A stretch of DNA of 64,000 nucleotides, taken from NCBI GenBank assembly GCA_033032865.1, contig JAWHQI010000257.1, forward strand, positions 2,217,001-2,281,000. Direction: 5' to 3'. Both the position numbers and the translations under genes were made by a program. A model generated the notes under the pieces. The model made no database searches, was not told the origin of the DNA, and saw only the letters and a program-made list of their open reading frames with translations. Source of the DNA: Dactylorhiza incarnata (Eukaryota > Streptophyta > Magnoliopsida > Asparagales > Orchidaceae). Of the stretch, positions 47,076 through 59,561 are shown piece after piece. Each line of letters opens with the position of its first letter. Position 1 is the first letter of the stretch.

Positions 47076-47457
47076 GATAATATTTCTGTGAAGTTAGTGC
47101 TGTGATGTTTGCATATTTTAATTTTATAGCCCATTACCTTGCATTCCATTACTTTAGTTACTTGAAAGGTTTTGGTAAGATATGGCTCCATCCAATATCC
47201 ATTGCTAACGTTAGAATCTTTAAATTAAAAGCTACTTTATCAGGGTTATGCTTGTGTTTGGTTTTGTGAAGTTATTTGCAGATCCTCTGAACTGCTGGGC
47301 TATGATTCGACCGAAGCACTCATGGACTATGAATTCTTTGGAAGGTGGCAATGCAACATGCAGAAAAATATGAGGGGAGTATTTATTTTATATTATTCCT
47401 ATTTCTTTCATCGTAAAATTGTCAATTATTTACTCTTTTATATTTTCACTGAGTTCA

Positions 47458-47490
47458 TTGCTAGGGACTAGCAATGTTTAAGTGTGGGGG
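47458..47490 (+). repeat. Internal hairpin plus polypurine module of Athila element
   Basis: TTGCTAGGGACTAGCAA (7-bp stem, 3-nt loop) followed by TAAGTGTGGGGG. The same module occurs directly before the 3' LTR, 1.1 kb downstream. Confidence 0.85.
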
Positions 47491-48593
47491 TGGTTAGAGT
47501 GCAACCCCTACTGCTTGGATAAGGACTTATTTATTTATATATGCGAACTCAATAACTCCGTCTTTGTTTTTGCAATTTAACCTATAGGACATTCTTGTTA
47601 TCCAATGATAATCGAGTGGTATGGCCGGTTAATCAAACGATTTCAGTCACAGAATTTGAAATTAGTGAGAAATTTTTTTGGTAAAGCGCTCTTAAGTCTG
47701 ATTTAAGCACAATTTTCCTTGAAAGATTTTACTTCAAAACCTAGCTTTTGATATGACTTTCTAAAATATTATAGAAATGGGTGAGTAAGAACTGAGTTAG
47801 CGATGTTGGCTGAAGCTTGAGTTTATGTAGTTAAACCATTTTGACCCTCCACTACAATCTTTGTACTTGAACTCTTTTCATGTTGATACGTATTATTTCA
47901 CGCTTACCTTCCCAATATTCTTATTAGTTACGTCTTAGTATATTAGCCATTTTATGGGTGTTTAATTAAAAAAAATGATTGAGATTCATAGTGATATGGG
48001 CCTAAGTATATGTATACATACCTGGAATGATCCCTACTATGCTAGCAAATTATAAATTATAAAAAAAATTGCATCATAGTGATTATGTGGCCTGGGTATG
48101 TACACTTATACTTGGAATGATCCCTACTATGAATATAAAAAAAAAGAGTGAAAATGTCAATAAACCCCATGATTTGGTGAATTATTAAGATTACGAACTA
48201 AGGGAATGTCTTTCTGCTATCAACATCATCCTTGAACGCTTATCCAAGTCAATTCTACTCTCATTTGAACTACAGATCTTTGTGTAGGCTCAATCAATAA
48301 TTTAGCTATTCTTATCCTTCCCTATGTTGCGGAGATCCATTGTTAAAAGATGTTTAGGAGTAACTAATTTTAAGAAAAAGCACACACAACACTTATGACT
48401 TTATTTGAGCTTTACCTTTCATTCGAGCTAATGGATTTGTGAATGATTGAATTCGTGTTGATTTATTGGCTTATCAGTTGAGTAAAGCAGATTTCATTAA
48501 TATGCCTTAGTTAATTTGTTGTTAAGGATGTGTGATTATCTGAGTTTGCACAATTTCATCAGTTCTTTATTCAAGTTTTGAATTTATATTTTG
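47491..48593 (+). other. Athila 3' non-coding, distal part
   Basis: AT-rich and non-coding. Includes two related copies of CTGGAATGATCCCTACTATG and its variant near 48,022 and 48,112, about 90 bp apart. Confidence 0.6.
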
Positions 48594-48629
48594 TTGCTAG
48601 GGACTAGCAACTGACTAAGTGTGGGAGTG
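48594..48629 (+). other. Athila hairpin and polypurine tract
   Basis: TTGCTAGGGACTAGCAA at 48594-48610, then AAGTGTGGGAGTG directly against the 3' LTR start TGATAAC. Confidence 0.88.
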
Positions 48630-49996
48630 TGATAACTTCCCAAAAGGAAGTTTTTTTCCTACTTATTTTATTCTAATTTTCATTAAAAAGAGGAAAATAA
48701 TCCCCAATTATAGTAAATATGTTTAAATATCTTATTAATCAATATTGGACTGATTTCGGTCATTTTCCATGGTTTTCTATCTAAGATTGGTCAAAGGATT
48801 CAAGTTGGGGAAGCAATGGATCATTTATTGCTGATGCAGAAAATAGGTTGCAACGCCAAAAATTAGCAGGTTGCAACGTGGCGGCGAAATTCAGATTTTG
48901 AATTTTAAAAGAGGCGCCTACGTGAATTTCCAAAGGAGGCATCCCTTCAGATTTGGAATGGAAGTTAAGAGCACGAAATTACAGCACTAAGGGGGGATTA
49001 TTTCTTGGAGAGAACTTGGAAAGAAGAGAGAGAACTTTGGAGGTCTTCTTCCTCTCAAGAATTTCGGCTAGGGCTTGGAGAAGGAGACTCGGTCCAGCAC
49101 TAAGGAGATAGATCTGAACCTAAAAACATTCCTACATCGTTTTGATTTCCGGAATCATGTCTAGTAAGATCTACTTTGATTTGTGGTTTCTCTCTTCCTT
49201 CATGAACTAAATTCCTAAGTCTTGCATGTGTGGAGTACCTTAGTTGTGATGATGATTTAATTTTCATTTATAATTTGTGAATGTATTGATGTGATCTTTA
49301 TTAAGTTTATGATCTATTCTTGGGATTTTGGTTTATGTTTCATCTTTAAAGTGCTTGACAAAAATTCGAGAGATGAGTCGGGCTAGATGAACGTTTATTC
49401 GCACGGCGATATTCGAGAGAGGAGTCGTGTAGTTTTTAACCAAACTTCCGTATTTATACTTCATCGCGAGATTCGAGAGAGGAGCGTTGAAAGTGAATCA
49501 TAAATCTTAATATAATTCTGAGAGAGAGAGAGAGAGATCTCCTCTTGAATTAACAACCATGATTCTAGTACTTTATGTTATTTTAAATTCATCTAAATTG
49601 GAGACAACTAGAGGATTTAGGATAAACGGATAATGGAGATCGAGAGATAAAGTTATTCATTTTAGAATCGTTGCAAGAGAATCATTAATACTTCATGAAT
49701 TATCACTTTTATTGGTTGTCATCATAACAAGGGAAAATCACATGCGAGACTATCTTTCCAAGTGAAGTAAAAATAATTTAAGTAACCGTAACTAGAATTG
49801 TAGTTGTTTTATTTTGCACTATTTAAGTTTCTCTATCAATCATTATTACTTGTTTGAATTTAGAGAAAAGGCAGAATTAATATTTGTGAGCGCTAAGTTA
49901 AGCACTTCCTCGTGGGAACGATCACTTTCTCATCATTTTATTACTTGTACGACACGTGCACTTGCGTATTTATATACACCTTTCGCGGGCGTATCA
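48630..49996 (+). repeat. 3' LTR of Athila element
   Basis: About 1,367 bp, ends GGGCGTATCA. It matches the 5' LTR closely. Confidence 0.93.
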
Positions 49997-50160
49997 CCTC
50001 GCGCTCGCAAACGGTTCGAAGCGTTTTCCTTTCACCGCTACTATCAACGACATCCCCAGGTTGGTAACACGAATCTCCAACTACCCAGCTCGAATCGCTC
50101 GCCATTCGCTCACGTAGTAGGTTCCAATACCATCTGTGTCTCGTCCTCTAAACGCCAACT
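49997..50160. repeat. ~180-bp array of the Tat-like element, right part
   Basis: The array resumes at CCTCGCGCTCGCAAACGG, continuing the unit cut at 39547, and ends near 50,160 at CGTCCTCTAAACG. Confidence 0.88.
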
Positions 50161-50570
50161 CCGTAAAAGCATAACATAATTTGCCGAGCAAAACGTCGGT
50201 TCAAACGCCACAGAAACTCTACTACTACAAGAGCTAAAAGCTAGAACAGCTACACAAGTGACGCAAAATCTGTCAACAACAATACAGTCTTCAAATGATA
50301 CTGCACAAATACGGAGATACAAATATATCATCTCAGATACGAAATACAACAAAAAGGGAAAACCAACAAAATAAATGAGAAACTACTCCTCAGCGTCAGA
50401 AGCAGAATGCTCATCTTCGGAGAGATCTCTAACACCCATCTGGACACATCGCAGCCTCGTGTCCTCACAACCAAGCAGAGAGTCTTCCCCATCCCGCGCA
50501 AGAAAGCCACCTCGTGCTCATCCTCAAGCTGAGGCTCTATTTCCTTGCTTCATATTTCCTCGCAAACCTC
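50161..50570. other. Tat-like element, spacer before antisense ORF
   Basis: No domain recognised. It is the likely 3' end of the antisense ORF transcript, with low-complexity A-rich sequence. Confidence 0.4.
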
Positions 50571-51734
50571 CTACGAGATCAAAGAGCAGTCCCTCACATA
50601 ATCTATGGAGGCTTTGTACTCAGCATGCCCAACAACCATCAGCTCAGAAGCCCGCTCCTGCGAAGAAAGGTGCTCCACCTCCGCCTTCAAACATACCAAC
50701 TCGGCCTCCAAACGAGCCGCTGTAGCTCGCGAATCCTCTAACAAACGAGCCGAACCCTCCACAAGGGCCTTCTCCGTCCAGACTTCGGCACGAGACTCCT
50801 CCGGCTCCGCCCGCAACCCAACCTCGATATGTCAAAAGCAGAAGGAACCTGGGGAACCTGGGGGTCAATAGAGTCAAGTACTTCCACATCAAGATCGATG
50901 GGAACGCCATCAACTCTCGATCTACACGGGGCCGCCTCGTCAATACGCCCCTACACCTGACAAAAACGTCGAGGCGCTGAATCTGAACTATCATTCCTGA
51001 AAACCAACCTCCTCTTCCGGCCTCGATATAATGGAACGAATGCAGAGGGCTCAGCATCGGTAGAAAGACCACACAGTAAGAGACGCTTCTTTTCAACAAA
51101 CACAGAAATGACGAATAAAGGGTTCGCCAACGCATGAGGCTTGACAAACCCCAACACCGGGGTAAACTCTCGCTCATGACCCTTCAAACGGCGGCAGCGG
51201 TCAGGAAGTGACCTCCAAAGCTTCGGCAAGCCCCAAGGATTCCTGATATAGCCAAATAAAGTATTCCCGTGGCGACGGTTAGCTCGGTTCTCAAACTCAA
51301 GTCACTGCTTGTTGCTGAAGACTTCAATCCATCCGCCTCCATCCGAGCGCACAACACACCACTGAATGAAGAGATCTAGGGTGAATCTCGATCCATGCTC
51401 TCTAAAGAAGGCGATCAGGCCCACAATTCGCGTCATCCCAACATGAGTAAATTGGGACACCGACACGCCACAATGCCTCAAGATTTCGACCAACTCCTCA
51501 TAGGGGGGGCAAGCGAAACCCAGACCGCAACGACAAATCGCACAAAGTCATCCACCCCCGCGGAGGAATCTGAGCACGCTCCTCAATTTGCGGGATCTTT
51601 ACCTCTAAGTCAGCAGGCAAGCCGAGCCGCTTCCACCAGACGCCAATATGTTCAACAGACAAAGAAGAACGCAATCGCATCGGCCTACCTTGCGCGCACC
51701 GCCTTGTAGCCTGAAAGAAAAAATAAGTAAGCAT
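50571..51734 (-). pseudogene. Antisense extra ORF of the Tat-like element (Transposase_28-like plus coiled coil)
   Basis: Minus-strand frames, interrupted by shifts and stops, read in order: SLRSGFRLPP; LVEILRHCGVSV... as VEILRHCGVSVSQFTHVGMT and IVGLIAFFREHGSRFTLDLF; GWIEVFSNK; PKLWRSLPDRCRRLKGHERE; and a charged coiled coil (ARLEAELVCLKAEVEHLSSQ). The FRLP...L/I..G...SQ...IVGLIAF pattern is that of the 'putative gypsy-type transposon' domain (PF04195). Antisense extra ORFs are known in Tat-lineage elements. The assignment is from pattern memory, not from a search. Confidence 0.6.
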
Positions 51735-51889
51735 TTACACTCTCAAACAAAAGCAACTCACATATAGACGCACCCCGTGCTCTCACAACACACACAACAA
51801 TCATCGCGCACGTACATGGCGCACGCAACACCCGCGCGCGCAACACCCACACACAAGAGTACCATCGTGCAAGCTGCATGCGCGCATGC
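51735..51889. repeat. GC-rich short-repeat stretch
   Basis: Alternating purine-pyrimidine and CAACACCC/GCGCGCA motifs, for example CGCGCACGTACATGGCGCAC. No coding interpretation. Confidence 0.5.
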
Positions 51890-52273
51890 GAGCAAAACTC
51901 CAAAATCCAGCTGGGAGTAGAAGCAACTAGACTCCAAAATCAGTTGCACGAGGTCGGCCCTGCTGCCGACGATGGCGAGGTGAAGCAGGGTGTTCCCGCC
52001 GACGTTCGTCGAATTAGTCGACCGCCACTCCGGACAACTGATTGGAAGAATGAAAGATAAAGGTTTCAGAGGCGGCAGAGAAGGGGCCCGTTCGAACTTG
52101 TATTCCGGCGACCTTGTCGGCGCACAATGGTCGATTGATCTGGAGAAGGGAGGAGGAGGAGAATGGCGGAGCGTTGAGAGCAAGCATGACTTAAATGACA
52201 GTAAATTGGACTGCAGGGTACCGAAAACTCCACGTGTCAAAATCTGGGATTTGCACTTTACGATGAAGTGCAA
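51890..52273 (-). pseudogene. Ankyrin-repeat gene fragment
   Basis: The minus-strand frame contains GGNTLLHLAIVGSRADLVQL, a good ankyrin repeat (consensus GxTxLHxAxxxGxxxxVxxLL). Upstream residues are low complexity and there is no in-frame ATG near the listed start. Homology ends near 51,930, where Tat-like sequence begins; an 11-bp direct repeat ACTCCAAAATC flanks 51,897-51,941. Either a 5' exon of a gene broken by the Tat-like element, or a gene whose later exons are missing here. Confidence 0.55.
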
Positions 52274-52624
52274 AGCTGCACTTTTACTTTACCCCCGGAC
52301 CCAATTGCTATAGCTAAAAAATGTAATTAGCAGAAATTGATAGGAACAAAGCTGAAAGAATAAGTGATTGTTTTAATAATCATTAATTAACTATTTATGA
52401 TCATTGTAAAAATATTTAAAAAAGTGAAAAAAGATGTTCATTTATTATAAAATATATATAATTCAAAATAATCATTTATAACAAAAAATTGTAAAAAGTC
52501 GGGCGCCAAACAGCCTTCATTTAAATACGAGGTCTGGACCGGATTAGTTTCACCTTGAGTCTTGAGATCACCATCAGAATGTAAACAGTAATTGTCATTT
52601 CTCTCGAGTCTCCTGCCGGCCATA

Positions 52625-53386
52625 ATGCTGTCCGTCTTCCGCCCACTGCAAACATCATCTTCCTCCTCTTCCACCTTGTCTCCCCTTCTCCCCTTCGTCC
52701 GCTCCCTCGCCACCAGCTACAGCGGCCGCGTGGTCAGCTCCGACTCCTCCGGCCGTCAAATCATCGTCGAGCTCGACCCCACTGACCTCTCCGTGGACTC
52801 CTACGGCTACCTTCTTCCCCGTCGAGACCTCATCTGCCGTGTCGCTAATCTCCTCCGCGCGGACTCCTCCCCCACCACCGACCCCCTCCTCGACGTCGCC
52901 GACTATCTCCAAACCCTAACCCTAATCCTCACTCCCTCCGAGGTCAGCGAGATTCTCAAGTCCCTCCGCTCTCCTCGTAAGGCCCTCGATTTCTTCCGCT
53001 TCATCAAAACTCTCCCTGGATACCGCCATGACTGCTTTGCCTACAACCGCATTCTCAATATTCTTGCCCGTTCAAGCGCCGAACAGGAGATCATCGGTAG
53101 GATTGTTGATGAAATGGAGAAGGAGGGTGTCAAGGGGAATATCTCGACAGTGAATATCCTTATCGGGGCTGTGGGGGCAAGGCGATCTGATCGGTGTTTG
53201 GAGCTTGCTAAGAAATGGGATTTGAGGTTCAACGGATATACTTACAAGTGCTTGATGCAAGCTTACTTGAGATCTCGTGATGTGAATCGGGCGTTTAAGG
53301 TTTACGAGGAGATGAGGAGGAGAGGGTATAAGCTGGATATATTTGCTTATAATATGCTTCTTGATGCACTGGCGAAAGCTGATAAG
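52625..53386 (+). CDS. PPR protein, first exon (At1g51965-like)
   Basis: P-class pentatricopeptide repeat protein, an organellar RNA-binding family. The exon gives 254 residues: a serine-rich, acid-poor start (MLSVFRPLQTSSSS...) suiting a mitochondrial presequence, a 60-130 linker with YGYLLPRRDLICRVANLL, and then PPR units from about 137 (DCFAYNRILNILARSS), 174 (STVNILIGAVG), 204 (GYTYKCLMQAYLRSRDVNRA) and 239 (IFAYNMLLDALAKADK). The wording matches At1g51965 as I remember it. The exon ends at AAG/gtaatt (53386/53387). The expected continuation (ACQVFEDMK-like) was not found anywhere to 64,000, so the rest lies beyond the window or is lost. ATG 52625 was chosen as the first in-frame ATG. Confidence 0.85.
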
Positions 53387-53544
53387 GTAATTCTCTGTGG
53401 TTACTTCTCCATTTACCAAGCTAATATCTGAAGATTTTTTTTTCTCTCCTTATTTCTTATGTGAGATTCAAGCGGCGTAGCTAGCAAAACTGTGTATATA
53501 GTGATATGATATTTTTGATGACATTTTAAGTGAAATAGGATTTT

Positions 53545-54086
<542 letters not shown>

Positions 54087-54137
54087 TTGGTCCGACCTGC
54101 CATCTCCGCCCGCGTCCCCTCCGCCGCCGGAAACCTA

Positions 54138-57100
54138 ATGGCCCCCAACACCCGCCTTCATCCCGCCGATTCTTCCACCGCCGACGACGACTCCTCCCTC
54201 GCGGCCAACGTGGCGATCCAAGGCTCTCAGATCTCCCGGTTGGAATCGATGATGGAGGTCGTCTTAGCCACTCAATCCTCGATCCTGCTGCGCCTCGACG
54301 CTGTGCACCCGTCGTCGAGTACACCGCCGCCGCCGCACTCCCCGGCGGACTCGCCTTCGCTGCTCGGCACCCCCCCGTCCCCACTCGCGACTGGCGTCCG
54401 TACATCGGCGGCGCCCCAGCCGTGCCCACTCACTGCGCCGCCTGCCGTTGCTCGCTCCACCTTGGCAATGGATGTTCCCCCGTTCTCCGGGACGGACCCT
54501 ATGTGATGGGTTGCCCGTACGGAGCAATACTTCGACCTTAATGACACACCCCCGTCGGATCGCGTCGGCACCGCTATGGTCGGCATGGACGGTTCGGCCC
54601 TCCATTGGGCACGTTGGCTTTGCCAAATGCAGCCCCTTATCCCGTGGCATGAATTCAAACAGGAAATGATCAGCCGTTACGATTCGCGCTACACCGGCTC
54701 CGCTATCGAGCGGCTTTGCTCCGCCCGACAATCAACAACGGTGGATGCATATATCGATGACTTTGTTGCTCTGGTCACACAAGTTCCCGGCCTCCCGCCG
54801 GACCATTACCTGGGATTCTTCCTGCAAGGGCTCCTTCCCAGCATCCGCTCTCGCATCCGCACTCATCACCCTCGAACGGTTTCCGACGCACTCGAACTGG
54901 CCCGGGCGGTCGAGGCGGACATCGGCCCCCGTCACTCCGGCCCACAACCTTTCCGTCACCATCCCGTGCGGGATACTGGTCCTCGACCGGCCCCCGCGCC
55001 ACACGCTCGGTCGGCCCGTCCGGACGGTCCCAACCGCCTCTCCACCGTGGACTACAACGACCTTCGGCGCCGCGGGTTATGTTTCCGCTGCCGCCAACCG
55101 TACTCGCCTCAGCATGTTTGTCCAGTCAAGGAATTCCACGCTATCTTTAGCGACAGCGAAGGGTACGCCACCACCGAGGACTTGCCACCGTTGGAGCCAC
55201 CACCCGACCCACCGTCCGCCGACCTCGAGGACGCCCCTCTCAACTTGTTAGAACTTCCATTCTACTCCGTGGGGGGATTAACGGGGCCCCGCACCATGAA
55301 GTTGGCCGGCGAAATCCTCAACCTCCCCGTAATCGTGATGGTGGACAGCGGGGCAAGTCACAACTTCATGTCCGCCCAGCTGGCGCAGGAGCTCGCCATA
55401 CCGGTTGATCCGTCACCGAACTTTTCGGTGTGCCTTGGCGATGGCCGCCGCCGACCGACCTTGGGCCAGTGCAGGGATGTGTCCATGACAGTGGGATCGT
55501 GCCGGGTCACAGCTGATTTTTACATGTTTGAGTTGGGTGGCCTCGACGCTATACTCGGCGTTGCTTGGCTCGAGACCCTTGGAGACGTCCGGGTGAATTG
55601 GGCTTCGATGACAATGATCTTTCAACAGCAGGGCCGCCAGTGTCGCTTGGTGGGCGACCCTACTCTCCTCCGTTCACCGCTGTCCTATCGGGCTATGACA
55701 CGAGTCGTCGACGTGGATTTCTCGGCCTGGCTGTGGCCCCTTCAGGCGACCCCTTCCGAGGCGGCCGCGCCCATCGAGGCAGACATGGGCGCCATCCTTG
55801 CGGATTTCGAGGACATCTTCACCGCCCCCTCGGGCCTTCCACCTCCCCGACCGACTGATCATGCTATCGTTCTCCATACGGGATCATCTGCGGTGTCCGT
55901 GAGACCCTACCGTTACGGGCACGCCCAAAAGGACGAGATCGAAAGACTCGTTCGCGAGATGTTGTTAGGGGGTATCATCCGACCCAGTGCTAGCCCTTTT
56001 TCCAGCCCGGCGCTACTAGTCCGCAAGAAAGACGGTAGTTGGAGATTCTGTGTGGACTACCGGGAGCTCAACAAGGCCACGGTACCGGATAAATATCCTA
56101 TCCCGGTAATTCAGGAGCTCCTGGACGAGCTACACGGCGCAACTTGCTTCACCAAGCTGGACCTCCGGGCCGGCTATCATCAGATTCGTGTTCGGCCGGA
56201 AGACGTGCCCAAGACAGCCTTCAGAACGCACGATGGGCATTTCGAGTTTTTGGTCATGCCTTTTGGGCTCACCAACGCCCCCACGACATTCCAAGCCACC
56301 ATGAATGAGATCTTTCGACCCGTTCTGCGTAAGCATGTTCTTGTTTTTTTTGATGATATCCTTGTCTTCAGTCCCACTTGGCAGGACCACCTCCGTCATG
56401 TCCAGGAGACGTTCGCCACTCTCCGCGTACATCAGCTCACGGTCAACCGCAAGAAGTGCACCTTCCGCACCGCTACTGTCAGCTACTTGGGCCATACGAT
56501 CTCGGCCCACGACGTGGCCATGGATGAAGACAAAATTCAGGCGGTGCTGCGATGGCCAACTCCCGCCTCCTTACACGACGTCCGGGCTTTCCTCGGCCTG
56601 ACAGGGTACTACCGGCGCCTCATCAGCAATTACGGCGGCTTGGCCCGCCCCCTCACGCAGCTGCTCAAGAAGTCCGAGGAGGGGCCTTTCACTTGGCCGC
56701 CGGCGGCCATGGAAGCCTTCACAGCGCTCCAGTCGGCCTTGATCCACGGTCCAGTTTTGGCCATGCCGGACTTCCACCAAACGTTTATCGTCGAGTGCGA
56801 TGCCTCGGGCACAGGCGTCGGCGCCGTCTTGATGCAGGCCGGCCGGCCAATTGCCTTCTATAGTCGTGCATTCTCCAATGCGGTGCGCAGCCGCTCGGCG
56901 TACGAGAACGAGCTCATGGCGCTAGTTTTGGCGGTCCAACATTGGCGACCGTATCTCCTGTGGCGGCCCTTCGTCATCCGCACCGATCACCACAGCCTCC
57001 GTTACCTTCTTCAGCAAAAGATAGCCACGCCAACGCAGCAGGTTTGGGTGGCCAAGCTGCTTGGCTATGATTTCACAGTGGAATTTCGCCCGGGCAAGGC

Positions 57101-58617
57101 CAATCGGGCGGCCGACGCGCTCTCCCGCCGCCCGCACGCGCCGGAATTGACTGCCATCTCCCGGCCGGTGTGGGACGACGTCGCGGCCATTCAACACGAG
57201 GTGGACCGGGACCCGCAACTTCAAGATATTCGGGCCGCATTGCTGGCCGATCCCTCCTCCCGACCGCCGTTTACCTTGATAGGGGGCCGCCTCTTCCATC
57301 GGGACCGCCTCGTTTTATCTGCCTCCTCGGCGATGATTCCGGCTTTGCTTGCAGAGTTCCACTCCACCCCATCAAGCGGCTACGCGGGCGCTTATCGGAC
57401 ATACCGTCGGTTGGCGGCCTCACTTTTCTTGCCTCACATGCTTCGACAGGTGAAAGCATTCGTAGCGGCCTGCCTACCATGTCAGAAGGCCAAATACGAG
57501 ACGATGTTTCCCAGCGGCCTCCTGCAGCCCCTACCGATTCCGGAACGTATCTGGGAGGACATAGCTATGGACTTCATCACCCGGTTGCCCCGATCCAACG
57601 GCTTCGATTGCATATTGGTGGTCGTAGACCGCCTAACGAAGTACCGCACTTCATTCCGCTTCGCCATCCATACACGGCGGCATCTGTGGCCGACTGCTTC
57701 ATCGCGGAGATCGTCCGTCTTCACGGGTTTCCCCGCTCGATCGTTAGCGATCGGGACCCACTTTTCCTCAGTAGCTTCTGGACAGAACTATTCCGTCTGC
57801 AGGGGACCCAACTCCGGATGAGTACAGCATATCACCCGCAATCGGATGGACAATCCGAGGTCCTCAACAGGTGCTTGGAGACTTATTTGCGCTGTTTCAT
57901 CGGAGAGAGGCCAGGTTCATGGGCCAAATGGCTTGGTTGAGCGGAGTACTCCTACAATACCGCGTACCACCACGCCGCCCACACCTCGCCATTCGAGACG
58001 GTACATGGCCGACCACCGCCGACCGTGCTCCGCTACCTACCCGGGGAATGCCCGGTGGCTAGCTTGGCGGATCATCTCCATGATAGGGATGTCATCTTGG
58101 ACAGCTTAAAACACCATCTTCGACGAGCTCAGGCAAAGATGTCGTCGTTTGCCAACAGAAAACGCAGGGACCTTCAATTCCAAGTGGGTGAGCGAGTGTT
58201 CATTAAGCTTCACCCCTATCGCCAGCTCACGGTGGCCCGCCGCACTTGCCCCAAGCTCGCTCCGCGCTTCTTTGGACCGTTCGAGATTCTCAGCCGCATA
58301 GGCGCCGTGGCATATCGCCTCCGCCTCCCGGACACCGCTCGCATTCACCCCGTATTTCATGTATCACAACTCCGGCGCGTGATAGGCGATCATCCTGTAT
58401 CCGACCACATTCCGACCGACTTGGACACGCCCAGTTCAGAGCCACTCTATCCGGAAGCCATTCTTGATCAGCGCAAGCCCACGTCCGGAGCGTCCCAACC
58501 GGAGGAGATAAGGGTGGCGTGGCGCAACCGCCCCCTTACGTCCGCTACTTGGCTATTGCGGGATGACTTTCGCCGGCAGTTTCCGGATTACTGCCTTGAG
58601 GACAAGGCCAATTTCCG
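54138..58617 (+). pseudogene. Reina gag-pol with one stop and two frameshifts
   Basis: ATG 54138 starts gag. A single TGA at 54504-54506 interrupts it, after which the same frame runs to 57821 with: gag core, a CX2CX7HXC zinc knuckle (CFRCRQPYSPQHVC), protease VDSGASHNFM, RT (WRFCVDYRELNKA, VFFDDILVFS), RNase H (CDASGTGVGAVLMQ, RTDHHSLRYLL) and the integrase zinc-finger half. Frameshifts near 57,640 and 57,935 split the integrase core; the remaining frame from about 57,940 carries the integrase C-terminus (GPFEILSRIGAVAYRLRLP) and a chromodomain-like end. Three lesions only, so the copy is young but cannot make its full polyprotein. The 3' end has a ~32-bp tandem duplication near 58,580-58,640. 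Confidence 0.93.
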
Positions 58618-58661
58618 GATTACTGCCTTGAGGACAAAGCCAATTTCCCAGATGGCGGTAT

Positions 58662-58937
58662 TGTTACCGACATCCAATCGGACGAGCCGGAATGACAGGT
58701 GTATTCGAGGAGGGCTCGCGCGCGACCAAGTATTGACACCGAAGCGGACGGATCGGCGAAGGCCGTCTGACGTGGCCGACCGGCCCATGTGTTTTGTTTG
58801 CAGTTTTAATTATCTGTTTTATGTCTTTTTAATTTTGAACTTGAGTAGAGGTGGGTTCCCCCTATATAAGGGATCACCTTAGGGTTTGGAGTTATCTTTG
58901 GATCAATCAATTTAGGAGGGGCTGCTCCCCTTGTCTT

Positions 58938-58983
<46 letters not shown>

Positions 58984-59143
58984 CCCCGTCCGTTCCCCCG
59001 CCTACCGCCGCCGCTGTCGCCCAGCGCCAGCCGTCCGAGATCCCTGCCGCTAACGCCCTCGCTATCGCCCGGCGCCAACCCTTCCGCGATCTCTCCCGCT
59101 GTCGCCGACCGCTATCGGCGAGCCGATACCCGCAGCGGTATCA
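58662..59143 (+). repeat. 3' LTR of Reina element (482 bp)
   Basis: Matches the 5' LTR with about eight substitutions by eye plus the shorter CT tract. TATATAA at 58863-58869. Confidence 0.93.
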
Positions 59144-59148
59144 ATTTT

Positions 59149-59561
59149 AATCTATTGGAATTCTTACTGGTTTGCCATTATAAACATTGAATTATTGGTG
59201 TATCACCCATGGTGTTAATCTTGTATATCATCTTCATCTTTTTAAATCCTACATAGATGCTGACATGGTTGTATCGAGCTCTAGGGTATTTTCCGCTATA
59301 TCAAATGATATTTGAGAGTGTGGTGAGAATGGTGGAGGTTGTAAATGTGGTAGTGGAGATACATGTAGCGTTTGGGCAGTTGCAGTTGCAAACAAACCGA
59401 AAAACTGGAGTTTTGGTTCGGAATGTTACCCCAGAAGTTACAAACGCCGGTGTGTTTCAACCGCTCCGTCTTCTACCACAATTTCATATTGCTACCACTC
59501 AAACGCCACAACTGCTAGATTAGAGAACCTCTAAATTTACTTTACTACGGAAAATTATCCT
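59149..59561. other. PPR intron or downstream flank
   Basis: No PPR exon was recognised. Around 59,370-59,520 the sequence has inverted GCAGTTGCAGTTG / CAACTGC-like motifs that could be a further small MITE, but no boundaries were resolved. Confidence 0.35.

Larger units (their letters stand above)
39548..49996 (+). mobile_element. Athila-type Ty3/gypsy retrotransposon, 10.4 kb, coding region broken
   Basis: LTRs starting TGATAACTTCCC at 39548-40910 and 48630-49996, flanked by TSD CCTCG (39543-39547 and 49997-50001). The primer site TGGCGCCGTTGCCGGGGA and the gag sequence are of the Athila lineage. By eye the LTRs differ at about 20 positions, mostly transitions, plus a GA-repeat length change. 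The 5' LTR ends CTA where the 3' LTR ends TCA. Inserted inside the Tat-like element's ~180-bp array. Confidence 0.95.

Noticed and set aside
39548..49996. Claim that the many pol lesions prove Athila moved after its genes died
   Set aside because: About 1.5% LTR difference by eye allows several lesions to build up after insertion, so movement in trans is not required.
57170..57940. Separate 256-codon ORF overlapping Reina pol
   Set aside because: Its first part is a shifted reading of pol; only its end is the true integrase frame after a frameshift, already included in the pseudogene.
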